A stretch of 64,000 nucleotides of DNA from Paragonimus skrjabini miyazakii (GCA_014338405.1 JTDE01000748.1:10701-74700); one strand, 5' to 3'. Positions 11,891 through 25,385 are shown, numbered from the stretch's first letter. The notes: generated from the letters alone by a model not told the origin. Numbers and translations are program-made.

Positions 11891-14800
11891 CTGCTGAATA
11901 GTATTCTTTGAAAATCTCAGTGAAATAAAGCTTTGGAAATGTAGTGAAATGACAGACGAATAGTGGAATTAGAGGTCTATTAGACTATTAATAATTCCGG
12001 CATATTCACTCTGCGTTGAAGCTTCGGTGGGCTTCTAGGCTACGGTGGAGATAATAATCACATGAAATAATTTCAGAATTGCGTTATAAAATACCGTGGC
12101 GTTCATTAGCATTCGGCCTGTAAGACCGATACACAGTGAATACGTAATCAAAGGGTTAAAGATCTGATGACCTTTGATTAAATTGCTTTTTAATAAATTA
12201 CTTCCCCATGCATATCGGCTACTCATCGTGTTCGCACTGCTTTCTTTCAATGTTTTTTAATCCATTCACACGTTTATTTACCCGAAGGACACAGGCCTGT
12301 GTACACAGAGTGAAGGATGGGGAAAACGAGAGTTGTAAAGGACAAAAGGCTTTACGGGTGTTACAATGGTGCGCCAATGGTGATACCAAAACTGATTGGT
12401 TTCATATTTTTCTCTTGGAATGCCTCCAAAACACTAATAGCAAATGTACAAAATGAACCCATGAAAGTGCACATTATGGATAGAGATCACGGATATAGCA
12501 CATTTTGATGAAGCAAAGCAGCTCCGAGATGGAAACCGAATGCACCTGAACCGGTTGTTTGAAGACACTCCGCTGTAGTTTAGGTCAGCTTACCTAGTAC
12601 GTCAGGCAGACTGCGATAAGAGATGTGTTGCAGTCAGCGATTGCATTCGGTTGTCTAAGGTCGGTGTTTTGTGCGACTTGTCTTGGAGGTGCGGTGTCCA
12701 TTGTCCTATAACGGCACTTTTCAGGTGTTTCATCTGTTCAGATGGTGTGTTCGGAACGACTACTCAATGCAAGGCGCAGAAAGTGTGATGCAACTTAACA
12801 TAAATGAAAGCGAGGATGATGTCATGCGAGTGTTAAAGAATACGTTTTTTCGCCCAGAACCGCCTCCCTCCTCGATAAAATGATTTTTGCCCAATTGAAC
12901 TGGGCGGAAATATCCAAGGCAGTCAAAGGGTAACCTTCGCCATTATTTTTACGTGTTTGACCTATCTTCCGCTATGTTCACTGGTGGCCTGGTGACCTTG
13001 ACTGTTGTTTTTGAAAACTGTCCATCGATTTTGTGATTCGGGAATTTTTGTGGGTCGCTACACACCATATAAATAGCCCGTATTTTTTCCTCGATTCATA
13101 CGTTTTCGTGCGGAACAAAGTTGCCTTTTGCAGCCGTTCTTTGGTTTGTCTTGAGATTACCTACCGGGGGCGGTCACGTTATTATCGGGACCAATATTTT
13201 GTATCGTTTTTTGTTGGAAAGAGAGTCTGGCTTTTGTCAGGCGCAGTAAAACACCGTGAACGAACCAGTGCATTCTGTTGAGGATTTACAACAAGTTACC
13301 TTTACTGTATCGTGAAAATCAAAAATGCAATGCCTAGTAGGCTTCCGACGCATAGCGCGATTGTTGTTCATAATAATTTGGCGACAAATTCATTTCTGTC
13401 CCATTCACAGGATACTTTGAAGGCTTATTGTGTCATTAGTTCTGCGAGATACATCGGATTGCTTTGTGTGTGAAGTTCCATGGGTGCTCGGAAATTTTCC
13501 TTTTTGACTGTGATGTTCACCAACTAGGTACCCTGTTTTTCTCTTCCGCTATTTGGTTTCACCTCACCTCCTGAAATACATTTCATTCACATTCGCGACT
13601 GCCATGGGTAGGCGTAGCCTTTGCTTTCTTTGAAATTGTTCATCCCTTACGGTTTGTCACTCGAACTGTGACTGTCTTTTGTTGCCTTCTCGGTGACGTT
13701 GTATTACTGGTAGTAAAATACGTATGAACTGCAGATGTCACTTGGACCGATAATTCCAGCCAGTTCCTCGCCGCCCGCTGTATTGGGCTTGTATCCTTTT
13801 CTCCTTCGCAGGTCTTTAATATTCCACTCCGTTGCTTGATTAATCCATCTGTACCACCGACGGTTCCAGTGACTGCGAAGGTCCACTTTCATCCCGGTAT
13901 CTGATTTTTAACCCTGAGACGGTGACGGCCACGGTTACTGTGAGATCAGCCACTCTCAATTATTCGCCGGAGACTACAGCAAAACAGAACTAACATTGAC
14001 TAATTTACAGTAGTAAGGTTAGGCAACAGCAAGATGTCACGGGCGGGTACACTGTGAATCAACTGTTCAGTTCCGACCGTATTTTTGAAGGCTCTCATGT
14101 AACATTTTACAGAGGGTTGATAGGCTTTCATGAATTGTAGTCCGTCAGGCCTCGCTTTTGTAGGCAGCGTATAAAACTTATGGCATCAGAAATACACTAG
14201 AGGACTGTCAGTAAATATGCGACGTCTTCGTCAGCTGACAGATTCTTACAAACCACCTCAAGTAGCAACCTTAAGAAAGCGTATAACTCCACGGCCGATG
14301 TTCCAGCCGATGTTCCAGCACGTGCCGGGCACAAGTCAAGAATTAACACCACCTTTGTTACCAAGATTCCGAAGTTAATCTTTTATCAGTCGCACCCTGA
14401 AAATATGGTACGACATTAACTTCTCTTCACTACCCCGGCTCCGAATCAATCTTAGTTGTAAGGGGTTAGGTGAAACCAATGAACTCTTCTATCAGCATAC
14501 ATGACTCCCTTTCAATGATTTCTCCATCAGTCTGAACTTCGTCGTGTTTAGCTACACTGAATTGCCAATCAATATCCTAAATCGGATGAGTGCTAGTTAA
14601 CTAGTTGAATGCTATATTTGAACTCAGGGACATCTTACATCCTTCAACTGCAAAGGCTGTTACAAAGCCAAAGCGCCCGATCAGAGACACAATGAGATGT
14701 CGACAGCAGACCCCACTGCACCCGTAGAGCGTGCGGTATTAGCCAATGTCTGGATCCATCTCTACGGTATGGTTGATTCAAGTATTACGGCCGGTCTAAC

Positions 14801-15660
14801 TGAGGCGGAATGTCATAAAGGCAGAAAGGTTGAGCTTACTGTAGGCCCCGCCGGACTTTGTAGCATATGTAGCGTTCTTTTCACATAACATCGCGATGTC
14901 AGTCACAAAGCAACTTAATGGGTTTTTAGTGGCAACATGGTTAGATTTGGTGCTGTTTCAAAGGCTATCTCCTGACAACCCTCCCCCACCTTTCTGTTGG
15001 TGCTAACCAGGTATACGTTTAACAGGGGTGCTGGTTTCATAAGACAGACTTCAAAGGCAGAAAAGGAGTTGCAGTCCCTGAGTCGTTTTCTAGTGGACAT
15101 CGGGGAACGTACCGGTCGGATGTGGACACGGAGGAGTAATTGAGAGCCGAACCCCTTCGGATATATTAGACTAGGACACTAAGTTTCAATGTTGCCGGAC
15201 ACAACTTTCCGAAAGGGTACTGTTACTCCGGCAACCATGTTACATTTTGTTTTTGGTCATTTCTTACAGGTGGGTAAGGTCCCTCTAGAATTGAAGGCAT
15301 ATCAAGTAAGGGCGGGTTACGAAGCCAGGCATCCACTAATTTGATATAGATCTTACCAAGTGCCATTCTCCGGTCGTGAACGATATGGATTCTGCTTAGG
15401 CCAATCGAGTACCATGGCCATTATCAGCCAGTGGTTACTAGATAGAAGCACCTTATTCCTGCTGGTGCACAAATCACGTCAATCTAGACTAAAAGAGTGT
15501 ACTTCAGGTGGTTGACTAGCACGTCTGTGTGGCTTAAGCAAAACCATGAGGACTCACTGGAAAACGTTTACTCCGAATGAGTTGGCAGCAACTTGAGGAA
15601 TCAACCTTTGTTACACCCCACAGTGAATGCGTGTTCGTTTGGCCGGTATCGGTGGCCATG
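11890..15660. other. No gene recognised
   Basis: Short open frames only, including 13033-13281 (+), 13704-13892 (-), 14697-14888 (+) and 14915-15100 (-). The stretch 12940-15640 is less AT-rich than the later introns and could hold more worn retroelement sequence, but I could match no motif to a named family. Confidence 0.35.
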
Positions 15661-15669
15661 TCACACGGT

Positions 15670-15960
15670 TTGGTAGCCGTTACTCTTTTTAGATGAGATC
15701 CACTTGTGAAAAGTCACGGCTTCGGCTGGATCCGAACAAGCGACAGAAACGCCATGTCCAAACGCGGCAAGCGCTCTCCCGGCTGAGCTACGAACCCATG
15801 CCGGGAGATCGAAAATTTCACATTTGGACTCGGTTACCCACCCGTTCCACTGTCTCATATGGAATCCACCAAATGACCCGGGGGATCCACTTCCCCGGCA
15901 GAATTTCTCGAACGGTTCACGCCGGAATCTACCAACGCCACTGTTGAGAATGGAAATTTT
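15670..15960 (-). repeat. tRNA-derived SINE
   Basis: On the - strand, around 15815-15780, the sequence reads TAGCTCAGCCGGGAGAGCGC, a near-perfect tRNA D-arm and RNA polymerase III box A. About 50 bases further, near 15725-15740, it reads TTGTTCGGATCC, a box B with one mismatch. The two boxes are spaced as in a tRNA, but the anticodon arm and acceptor stem do not fold as a functional tRNA by eye, and a non-tRNA body flanks them. It also produces the spurious frame at 15661-16011 (-), whose VRSSAGRAL segment is typical of translated tRNA sequence. The limits of the element are uncertain. Confidence 0.65.
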
Positions 15961-17680
15961 ATCACTAATAAGTAGTGTAGTCGTTACCCTAATGTTTCTC
16001 ACATGCATCAACTACGTCTCAGTTTTGTAAGTGATACTGTAATCTTAAGGGTCCCGTTTCCACTGGCATCCTGGAAAAATCAGTCGGAACGGTAGAGTTT
16101 TCTGGCCTGTTGTTGGATAAAATGGTTGCCAAATTAAATATCATTTGATTATGCAGAGTTGTCGGTAACATAGATTTGTAAATAAATATATAAATGCGCT
16201 TGTTTACGTAATAATAATTATCTACACATACATATCCATATGTTTCAGCTGTTCAAATATACCCAAGAATTTCATCAACGGTCAAGACGTGGCAAACAAG
16301 TTTGTTTTTGGTGCGTTATCTTCAGGCCAAACACAATGCAATGAACATGAAGTTTGTTTCCAAATCAGGATTGTGTTGAACGTAGTACAATATGAATCTA
16401 GAGTCGTCTGGGGACCACGGATATGGTTACTATGTTACCGTGTATACAGGTTCAACGGCGGCAGGCCTTAATGACATCGGGGCTTGAACAACAGATTTCT
16501 GTACGTAAACATTAAGGTTTCGCGGCCACATTGCGATAATCTTCGCAGCAGTCAGGATATAACATTCTACAGTTCGGCTTGTGTGCGGCGTCCACATTGA
16601 CTGTGATCTGTGTAAGTTAATTAGGCCGAATTCGCGGCAGAAACTCCTTGCTATTGTCAAGTCACCAACCATGCTGGATAGTGTTCGCGTATTCCCTCTG
16701 ACAAATATCTTGTTGTGCAACCAGAATAACCTTCTCCGGAAAAACAAGAGAATGATTAGATGAAAATCGAAGCGGCATTACCGGGCGCTGTGTCCTTACG
16801 GTGGAGGCTTACAACTGGCTTAGAGATGAATGTTAGTTTTGGATGTGCGTCTTGAACAGTTCTCGTTAGGGACTTGCCGAGCCTTCTGGACATCGATACA
16901 CTCGATAATTCACCCATGCAAGGCAAGTACGTGGTTTTTCACCCGACAGATAGCTCAGGACCTTGTGGTTCCTTTTGTTGTAACATAACGGTGAAGCACG
17001 TGTTTCGATAAAGGCCAGTTAATATTGCGTGCAGGTGTATATCACTTTTACATCACTTAATCGCTCAAATCAGCATATTATCTGCTCCATTTTTTTTATT
17101 GGTAATTGCTTTGTAGCGCCCTGAACATTAGTTGCTAAGGAAAAAGGAACGTTATATTCATAATGCCCACCAACTCAACTTTTCTCCAAAAGTTGCCGGA
17201 AGCCAAGCAACCATCCTCATACAAAAATGCATGGTGACAGCAAAGAGAGGCGTAAAATACCCAGACACCAAGAGCAACACCTGACTCATCAGTGCTGTTG
17301 CTTAGAAGCCCACATCCGCTGCCTAACCAGTAATATCAACAATGAAGATTAACACATTACAAGGAAGGAACAACAGCGCGTCAGGTTCAGTTCCTATTAC
17401 CGATGTGTTTGCAAAGCAAATCAGAAGAATAACGGGCAAAGGGGCTAACATTTTCGAAACTTTGCAGTAACTAAGAAGAGCTTACCAGAACGTTGCATCA
17501 GCCAGATCTTTAAGTTAACATCATAAATGCCTCGAAAAACACCCATCTTAATATTATTTTAGTCATGAAGATCTCGTAGCTGCCGGGACGTTTATTGATG
17601 CGATAGCCTTGGAACTGCACAAACGGCAGCACCGTGTAAATACAGTAGTCGTGTTTAGCGTTCTTGGTTGAATACCACTA

Positions 17681-18679
17681 TTGGTTGGGAAAGAAGTTAT
17701 ACTCGAAGCTAGTTTGATGGAAGAACAGAAGTGTCACCGCTTAACACTCCACATAAAAGCACACCAAAATTGCTGTCCACTGTTACTACAGTTCACAGGT
17801 GATCCTGCAGCAAGTGAATTTGTCAAAAGGCAGGAACAACTTAGGCGCGGCGAAAACTTTTAGTCCATCAAAGCGTTTGGTGATAAGACGCCAGTTCAAA
17901 GAGAAATATTACGCACCAATACTTCTCAAGTGAAGAAAAACTCAAGTAGCACAATAAACAACCTTACTGACTTGACCATCGATCTCGACTGCTCCACGAA
18001 TTCTGTAGATCAGGAAGCTGCAACGTTGTCCATCCAAGTAGATGCCGAAAGGCAAACCACGTTTAGCTCTGTTGATGACAGGCACGGTCGGGTTTCTCTG
18101 CTGAAACCAACGGTCGATGCTAAAAACACCTCCCGAGTCATCGACGACTCACTCCGTCAACCGAAGTGCTGACTTGGACGAGTCCTGCACCACAGGCATC
18201 AAAAGTTTCCCAGTGTTGGGAACAGCATCCCAAAATCCCATGAAAAAGACAGAGCTGAACGAGCATACCCATTTTCTTCTTACTGGGCGCACTTCTCTTC
18301 ATTATCTGGAATGACTGTAAATAACAACAGTAGAAATAAAACACCTGAACATGGCTCCAAACCAACATTAGGACCCGTACGGTTCTTAAGAGATAATAAT
18401 GCTTTGGATCTGCAATATAAGGGAAAGTCAACGGTTTCTCATAAATGCACCGAATCTAATTCTAAAAATCACACACTAAAAACCAATGCTTCGCAGGCGA
18501 AAATGAACAATTTGCCCACTGTTGCTTTAGAGCCGAATTACAATTTTAGTACGTTTCTTGCCTTTCCTGCGTTACCCAATAGCTCTGCAGTAAGCTATTC
18601 TCTTACACAAAATTTGAATGCTACTAGAAACCAATTTCCTAATATGTATGCACCGACGAATATTTTACCGCCTAATTAA
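17681..18679 (+). pseudogene. Frame-broken coding-like stretch, unidentified
   Basis: Four overlapping + frames (17681-17863, 17930-18172, 18117-18314, 18311-18679) run end to end. Their products are rich in Ser, Thr and Asn, with acidic patches such as LTDLTIDLDCSTNSVD and a final segment with many Pro and Asn (NMYAPTNILPPN). This looks like one low-complexity exon of a regulatory or cytoskeletal protein, disrupted by one stop near 17861 and two frame changes. A processed or decaying gene copy is possible. No conserved domain was recognised. It could also be chance openness in a region of lower stop density. Confidence 0.3.
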
Positions 18680-19123
18680 ATAACCCACGCAAGCGTCCAC
18701 CAAACCAGCCCTTTTCAACTCACCCCTCGTTACTTCGTTCACAACGACCCAGCCTCCCTCATCTCCCACTGGGTCATACTGCGTTGCACATATTCTTCCA
18801 GCATATTCAGTCGTGGAGTCGAACCTTTGCAACATCCATTCGAACATGGGTGAAAAATTGATAAATTCCTTAGACCAGGCATCTCCATATGATGTTTTGC
18901 CACCCACTGCCTATCTGTCATGCAGTTCTCTGGCAGTTTGAGTGTTATGCCTGACAGAAAGACTTTAATAATCCATTAACTATAAACGTAGGACTATTGG
19001 CATGCAAGATGCACTTCCTCAGGTTTTTCGTTTTATTTCTTAGATCCCAATATCACTGTCGTCGCTGAGATGTGGTGCTCCCATTTTACCCCAAACAGGC
19101 AAATAAGGGTGGAATAAGATAAC

Positions 19124-19708
19124 ATGTTTTATATGGTTCGTCTCACAGGACGAGGCGGTGGATACATTATTTACCTAAAACAACAGTTTTCCGCGGTCAT
19201 ACTTGACGGGTCAAGTATTTATAAAATCGAAGACTCGTTGTGGTTAATGGTCTATATTGGTTCTCCGGAGTTACTTACAAGTTGCACCTACCGACAGCCT
19301 AATGTTACTAGCGATGACTTGACTGAACTTGTAGAGGCAACAAGTCAAGTATCAAACATGTCTTGCGAACACAGGCTAATAGGTGGTGACTTTAACATGC
19401 CCAACACCTACCGGGCCTCATCCGCAGTTTCAGAAAGTAAACTGAATTTTTTAGTGCATTTAAGTGAATGGATAGAATCAATATGTCTTATTGCCCCCAG
19501 ACAGAGCCATATTTTAGATCTCATATTCACCACAGGTATTTCGTCTGTAGGGATGCCCGTTCTAGAAGAATTTTTAGGAATCGGCCGCAATATCCTGGAG
19601 TGTCCGTTTGATTTCGATTTAGTTACCAGACCGATAGTTGTATTCTACCGTCAGATCAAGTTCATTGGTTGGATTGCCTTCTTCTCCCTACGAAGATCCC
19701 TAAATTGA
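19124..19708 (+). pseudogene. CR1-like LINE endonuclease domain
   Basis: A 194-codon open frame reads like the APE-type endonuclease of CR1/Jockey LINEs: LTGRGGGYIIYLKQQ, a SCTYRQPNVTSDDLTEL segment (family YRPP), HRLIGGDFNMPN (the GDFN motif with catalytic Asp and Asn), then HILDLIFTTGISSVG (the LDLIF strand). The conserved SDH end is not seen: the frame reads FLGIGRNILE where the family has LG-SDH. The N-terminal catalytic residues lie upstream and are not in this frame. Only the endonuclease part of the element is here. Confidence 0.8.
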
Positions 19709-20119
19709 AATACGTTCTTTCTCGCGGCAGGCCCAAAGGTGGCAACGGAAGAATTTATCAAACATTTTACTTTTTGTATGAACATTCTGGCCCCCGTGAA
19801 GTTAAAACGTGTCGATTCGTATGCGCAAGGCAGAATTCTTGCTGCAAAAGTGCTTGACAGACTTAAAGTACTTAAGTCGTTGCACAGCAGAACATTTGAT
19901 TTCTCCTAAGTAGTGCAAATGAGCAGCATGTTTGGACACAGAACATAAAACGCAACTGCGTCATATAAACGAAGAAAAACTGTGATTTATGTTAGAAGTA
20001 CCTCCTTACAGTTAGCTACCACTAAACCCACAATTCGTCATGGACCCAATAACATTATAATAACGGTATATTTCTCAACCCATCTGTGAGAACCACGCTC
20101 AGGTGAGAGCGGTCAACTA

Positions 20120-20317
20120 TTGGCCATCACGCACAGAGGTGGAAAGATGCCCTTTCATTTGTTTAATTTGTTCACGCTCTCACTTTTATCCAGCATCTTC
20201 CCTCTCAGTGGAAAAAGTCGGTTATTAGCGGAGGTTCTGCGTCGCAAACGAAATTCCCGTAACGGTATGGGACGAGTGCTGTTCACTTTATCGCATAAAG
20301 ATTGCCACTACTGTTAA
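20120..20317 (+). pseudogene. Merlin transposase C-terminal remnant
   Basis: The end of this frame, RRKRNSRNGMGRVLFTLSH, aligns residue by residue with WRKRNSGNIIGKLPLTLPH at the end of the Merlin transposase at 25661-25924, and the DNA of the two stretches is similar as well (cgaaacgaaatt-type core). It therefore looks like the last 40 residues of a second Merlin copy. The upstream half of the frame is unrelated or too worn. No inverted terminal repeat was found near it. Confidence 0.55.
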
Positions 20318-20877
20318 GTTTCATTACTGGTATTTATCAGTGTTCTTCAATCTTTTGCCTATCTACCTCTATCTTTTAGATCTCCTCTTCGAACTTTTCC
20401 CAGTTTGATAGCTTATGTGAACAGAAAATATGGCAGACGTGCATTATATATATATTTTACCTACAGCCTAACGGCAAAAACTGAACGTGGCTGTTATCCA
20501 AGAAGCACTTCAGCATCATGTCCAGAAATGGAATCTCGCTAACAGAATCGTCAAACTGTTCGTCACCTTATATCACACGGAGGAGTTGTACATAACACAA
20601 TATGCTTGGATTCCCTATCACACAGTCCAGATTTTTATCTATCCGGAAAATGGAATTGTTAGCCAAGTTCGATTGACCTGAACCATGAATAATGACTGAT
20701 CATGCAGTATGGGGTTACATATATCATGGTCGTGTTTTCAACCATTTCTAGGAACAACACTTCATCGACCAGTGTTTACCTGTAATCCTGCAAAAAAGGA
20801 GAAATAGTAAAAATATCCTATAGACAAGAAAACTGGAAATGTTGTCATACATAGGATAGGATATCATATGTTTCGTA

Positions 20878-20992
20878 GGGATCCTCTCACAGGACGAGGC
20901 GGCGAGTGCAGTATTTACTTAAAACAGCAGTTTTCTGCAGTCATACTTGACGGGTCAAGTTTCGATAAAATTGAAGACTCGTTGTGTTCTTG
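20878..20992 (+). repeat. Second copy of the LINE endonuclease segment
   Basis: About 110 bases duplicate 19136-19246 with small differences: both contain ctcacaggacgaggcgg, then tcatacttgacgggtcaag, then gaagactcgttgtg. It is a short fragment of the same CR1-like family, in the same orientation, 1.7 kb downstream. It ends abruptly where the first copy continues, so it is a separate truncated insertion or a partial local duplication. Confidence 0.85.
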
Positions 20993-21799
20993 TTGAAATG
21001 CAATGCCAATAATGTATAGTCGTATATGCCCATTTCGAGGATATTTTCAAAACGCCGCCAAATTAAGCACTTACAGGTTAAGAAATGACATATTTCACCT
21101 CAAAAATGACAATGAACGCATTTATAAGACGTGAAAAATGGGCTAACGCCAAAAGTGTGTTGTTTCCGCCAGGATGGTAGAAAACTTCACCACCATACTA
21201 ATGCTCTTGGCACTTATTCGATATACTACAGTATTCTCATTAAACCTGCCTATTTATAATTGATATGCTTTGTCTGAAATTTCGACTCCAACATTTTGTA
21301 ATATATTTAAAAACAAGGAATTGCGCCAAAATGACCGTTCACCCCGGGAACGAACTTCAAGCCTAATCCCCGCAGATACGACAATCACCAAGGCTTCAAA
21401 CGATTACTTTCCATTTTGTCCACTGCTAAATGCAGGCCGCAAGTATTAAAAGCGCAAATGGCTTACAACCCGTCACATCCGCTGAATTTGGTCCGATCGG
21501 TCGTTGTCAGTGTGAACTGATAGTCTTAGTCTAACTGACAGGCGGGTTTGATCTCCACGAAGACGGATTTCTCGAGCGCTGTCAGTCCCGGACGTATTCA
21601 CGAAAAACAGACAACATACCAAATTTAAATCTGAACCGGCAAAACTTTAATTCAGACCTGGTCTAGCCTACGGTTAAAGACCTCGACCGTTGAGGCTTAG
21701 GTAGCTTACGGATGGAGCCTCTTCCGAACGTTCGCCACCCTATGGGTGAAGATGAAACTCATACTTCTCTGTTAAATGTCGGCTTGTGGGTCACTATAT

Positions 21800-22570
21800 G
21801 GTGCCCACTCAAGTAAGTCAACTTTATCAGATACTGGTAAGTCAGTACGGCCCAATAGGATTTTGAAAGCTTCTACCAATTCTTAGCGAAACCTGCTTCA
21901 CTCAAAGGGGCATAGGTTGAGGTTTTCCAGCCTGCTGGTGTAGTCTAAGATTCTACTGTATCATGCCAATCTAGTAGCTTTTCTCTGAAAGGTATCAAGA
22001 CATTGTTGATTTTTCTGTAGGCTTGGACTCCAGGCCTGAATATCACACACCAAATGAAATATAACAAACATTTTATAAAACGGAACCACTACTTCCGGCA
22101 CTTTAGATGATATAGTTCCCATGAGCTGAAATAACGAGCCTCTTAGGTTCTCCGCCGCTAAATCACACTGCACCGCTGGTGTTAAAAGCGTTCTGGATCA
22201 GAATCCCGTGGTCTCTAACTTCAGCAACCTGACTTGTTCCGCTCGAACTACTCACTGTGGGAAGCCGTCTTCCAGTGGACTCTAACGGCCCTTAATCAGA
22301 TTCTAGCTTTTTTCTGGGTTGAGAGTAAATTCCACTCGGATGACCAATTGTAAAACCTCATCACATCAGGTTGGACAACATCCGGATTTTGATTTCCGAC
22401 AGTTATCGAGTCGTCATCTAGCATGAAGACGACTGGGAGATGGTCAGATCAATTACCTAAATTAGAAAGACAGAATGCCCAAAACCGAGCCCTGTGGGTC
22501 CCCGCTGAAAACACGGCACACTTTTGAGCTTGATCCCCTGATAGTGACTTTGAACACCCTGTTACAAAGC
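21800..22570 (-). mobile_element. CR1-like LINE RT fragment, degenerate
   Basis: On the - strand, from about 22570 downward, the frames read FSGDPQGSVLGILSF (family GVPQGSVLGPLLF), then VVFMLDDDSITVGNQ (the F-A-D-D box region) with FYNWSSEWNLL (family WS-EW-L), then FQLMG, PFYKMFVIFHLVCDIQAWSP (family LYK-FVRPHLEY--QAWSP), FQRKATRLA and a GRTDQYL-type end. Several stops and frameshifts break it. Opposite in strand to the endonuclease fragments at 19.1 and 20.9 kb, so it is a distinct insertion. It may extend to about 22900. Confidence 0.75.
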
Positions 22571-22899
22571 AAATTTGCTATGCGTCGAATGACAACCAGT
22601 GTTGTCCGGTAATACTCTAGCTTCAGTAACAGCGGACGATGATTTGGTGACGACGGGTGAAAGTTGAACGAATACCATCTAGTTCTGAGGCTTCATGAGT
22701 ATTTAGCTCCCGCAGTATTTTATATATCGTGCGGGACCTCATGCCTTCATGAGTCATTCCATCGACAAGTAGAGATTTAAGGTAGGGTTTTTCCGGTTAT
22801 CCCTTAGGTGGACACCTCAGAATTGCAATACCAAATGTTCCGCCTTCTAATTACTATTGGTAAGCAGGCTGCTGTCGGAGTGATCGAGATTACTTATTT

Positions 22900-25020
22900 T
22901 CGTACGCATAGCTGACTTGATTTGGACATACATGCGGTACCGCTTCGAATCGATTTCCGCACTTCAAGCCAGTTCTCGATCGTAGGCGGCTCAGACGTAA
23001 CTTTGCGGTTTGATAGTGCGATCCCTTTCACGAGGGTGGGGTAAAAACTCCTATGACTCCTTGTTTTTGGAGGTTAGCCAGGCTCTCTCTTTTCTCCTAT
23101 GTAACCAACCAATTTTGACTGTCCACCCACGGGGTTTACGCTGTTGGTTGCGTCTGATCAATGAAACGTGCTTTTCTCTGAGACGAAACATATTACGTTC
23201 ATTCGCTACGTGTAATCGGTAGACTATGAATATTTCTGCTACCTTTAGTTGAAAAATAATGTGTAGCTATTAAAATTGCTGAAATTCTGTGACATGTTGC
23301 AGTTCCTGAAATCTCAGAATTATGTTTCCTGGAGATTCTTTTGTTTCAATCTTCCGAAGACATAAGCAAAAAATTTGCGGTAATTCAGTGGCATGGGGAT
23401 TAAAGGAAAAACAACGCAGAGTCTTATTCTATGTTATTCCGGAGAACTGAAAGTGAGGTATAATGAAAATCGATGTCATAGACGTGGAACCCCTTGCTTT
23501 TATTTGAATTTGGACGTAATAAAGCAGGATTGCTTGATAATAGTTTCGAATTGTTGTTGAGACATGAATACTAAGCTTTTTATAAAAATACAAACATGAG
23601 GAACGTCTGTAAACCTACTGCAACGTAGGACAATGCACAAAAACTGTACAAGTAAGTCTTGTTTTATCAGTTATATTCGCCATACTTTACCGTTTGTTGG
23701 TACTGCTGCTGTTAATTTTCCATGAAATTAGGATGTACACTGGAATATAAACGAGGTGGCCTGCAGATAGAATGTCATTGAAAATCACCCCCAGCTTAGA
23801 AGATTACGACACTTATAACAGTGATTATGTAGTTCGCCAGTATTGCTTCAAGGCCGAAACGAGTTGAAAACGGCTATTTAGGCGCGAAAACAGATTTTTC
23901 AAATTTACCATAAAATATTAAAATGCATATAACGGGGCAAATATATAGATTTCACCGAGTATAATAGTTGTGTTGTAATGAAAAAATGAGTTATATTTAA
24001 AAATGTTCCATATTCACACTTTTGTTGAGAAAAATGTGTAGCCATTTTTGTCAATTAAAGCAGAACGTTGTCTATCCTAAACGAGATTATGTGCTGAAAG
24101 AGCTTTCATCGGAATTTTCGTGGTGTAATACATATTCTTATCTTGCAGAAACGCTCAATTTCGCGTGGTTTTGGAGATGTAATTTAGTTTGTAATTTTCG
24201 ACAGCGTTGCGTTTACACGTGTTAAATCGCCTCGCTCATGTAAGAAGAACACGAGTTGGTAAGACACAAGTATAAAATGTATTGATTGGTGCCGTGGTAC
24301 AGGCATATAAAGGATGAATAACCAAAGACAAGCGATCAATAACTAATTGTCGAATCGGCAAACACTTGTACACGTGATTGGTTAATTTGTTGCATGACTT
24401 ATCTGGCATAAGTTAGGACGCGTGATTGCGTGGGTGTGTGAGCGCGAGACTGATTGTCCGATTCCGATCCAACAACACGAGGTATCACATTAATTCCGAA
24501 TAAAGGCTATGTCGCCAAGATCGTTGGTTAATTATTCACCTGAATTATATGTTCAGCCTGGTTCTCTTATATCATTTCCGGTGGAAAGGTGTCTACGTTA
24601 TCACCTGGTTGTTTCTACCCACGGTATGGTGCAAACATAGGTAACACTTCCCACTCCATCATTAACAAAGTGCGTACTGTTTTGTTTATTGCTTGCTGAC
24701 TATGCTTGAATGTAGCTTGCCGTGTGTATGTCAGTCACTGCTCACTTTTCTGAGAGATGTTGACCAACGTTGATGCTCGTTAGTTATCCGAAGTAAACGT
24801 TGATTTCCACTTCTACCATTTCAGCTACAACTCTTCTGTCTTCGTATCATGTACGCTTATGATTCCGATGACTGTTGGACTAGGTTTTCGTCGACCGCAG
24901 AATTCACTGACGACTGCCAGTATGTTATCGCATTTTTGGCCGGAACTGAAAAAGATCATTATAACCTATTTCCAGCGGTCTAAATACACGTTCATTCTGA
25001 CTTCTCTCGTGCTCTTCTAA
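22900..25020. other. No gene recognised
   Basis: AT-rich spacer with only short open frames (23010-23222 +, 24022-24225 +). Nothing matched a family. The 24700-25020 part may include worn flank of the Merlin element but shows no unit of its terminal repeat. Confidence 0.4.
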
Positions 25021-25385
25021 TCAACGTTGATCACAGCTTAAGTGAACTGGACGGGGCAGCTACTAGTGCGAACGCATACCACATAATTAGGCGTTGAGCA
25101 TAGCTCAGGTGAACAGGACGAGCAGCTACTAATGTGAACGCAAATCATTTAATATACTGCGTAATCTGCGGCCGGCTTTCGTTGACCGGCTCCGAGACAG
25201 CCTTCTCGTTTGCGCACTTCGTGACCCAAATCTAGTTCTGAAAAATGCAGAACAGTTACCACGACAGCAGTTACTACGACAGCCCCATCATCGCACATAC
25301 CCTAACCACCAGGGTTGCAACTTCGTATTCAAAACTTGATTTAGGTCACGAGTTGTGCAAACAACTATCGGTGGAAATGTGAACC

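Noticed and set aside
16430..16747. - strand frame with NTRTLSSMVGDL, slightly like the NVRTL motif of LINE endonucleases
   Set aside because: No further endonuclease motif follows, so chance is more likely.
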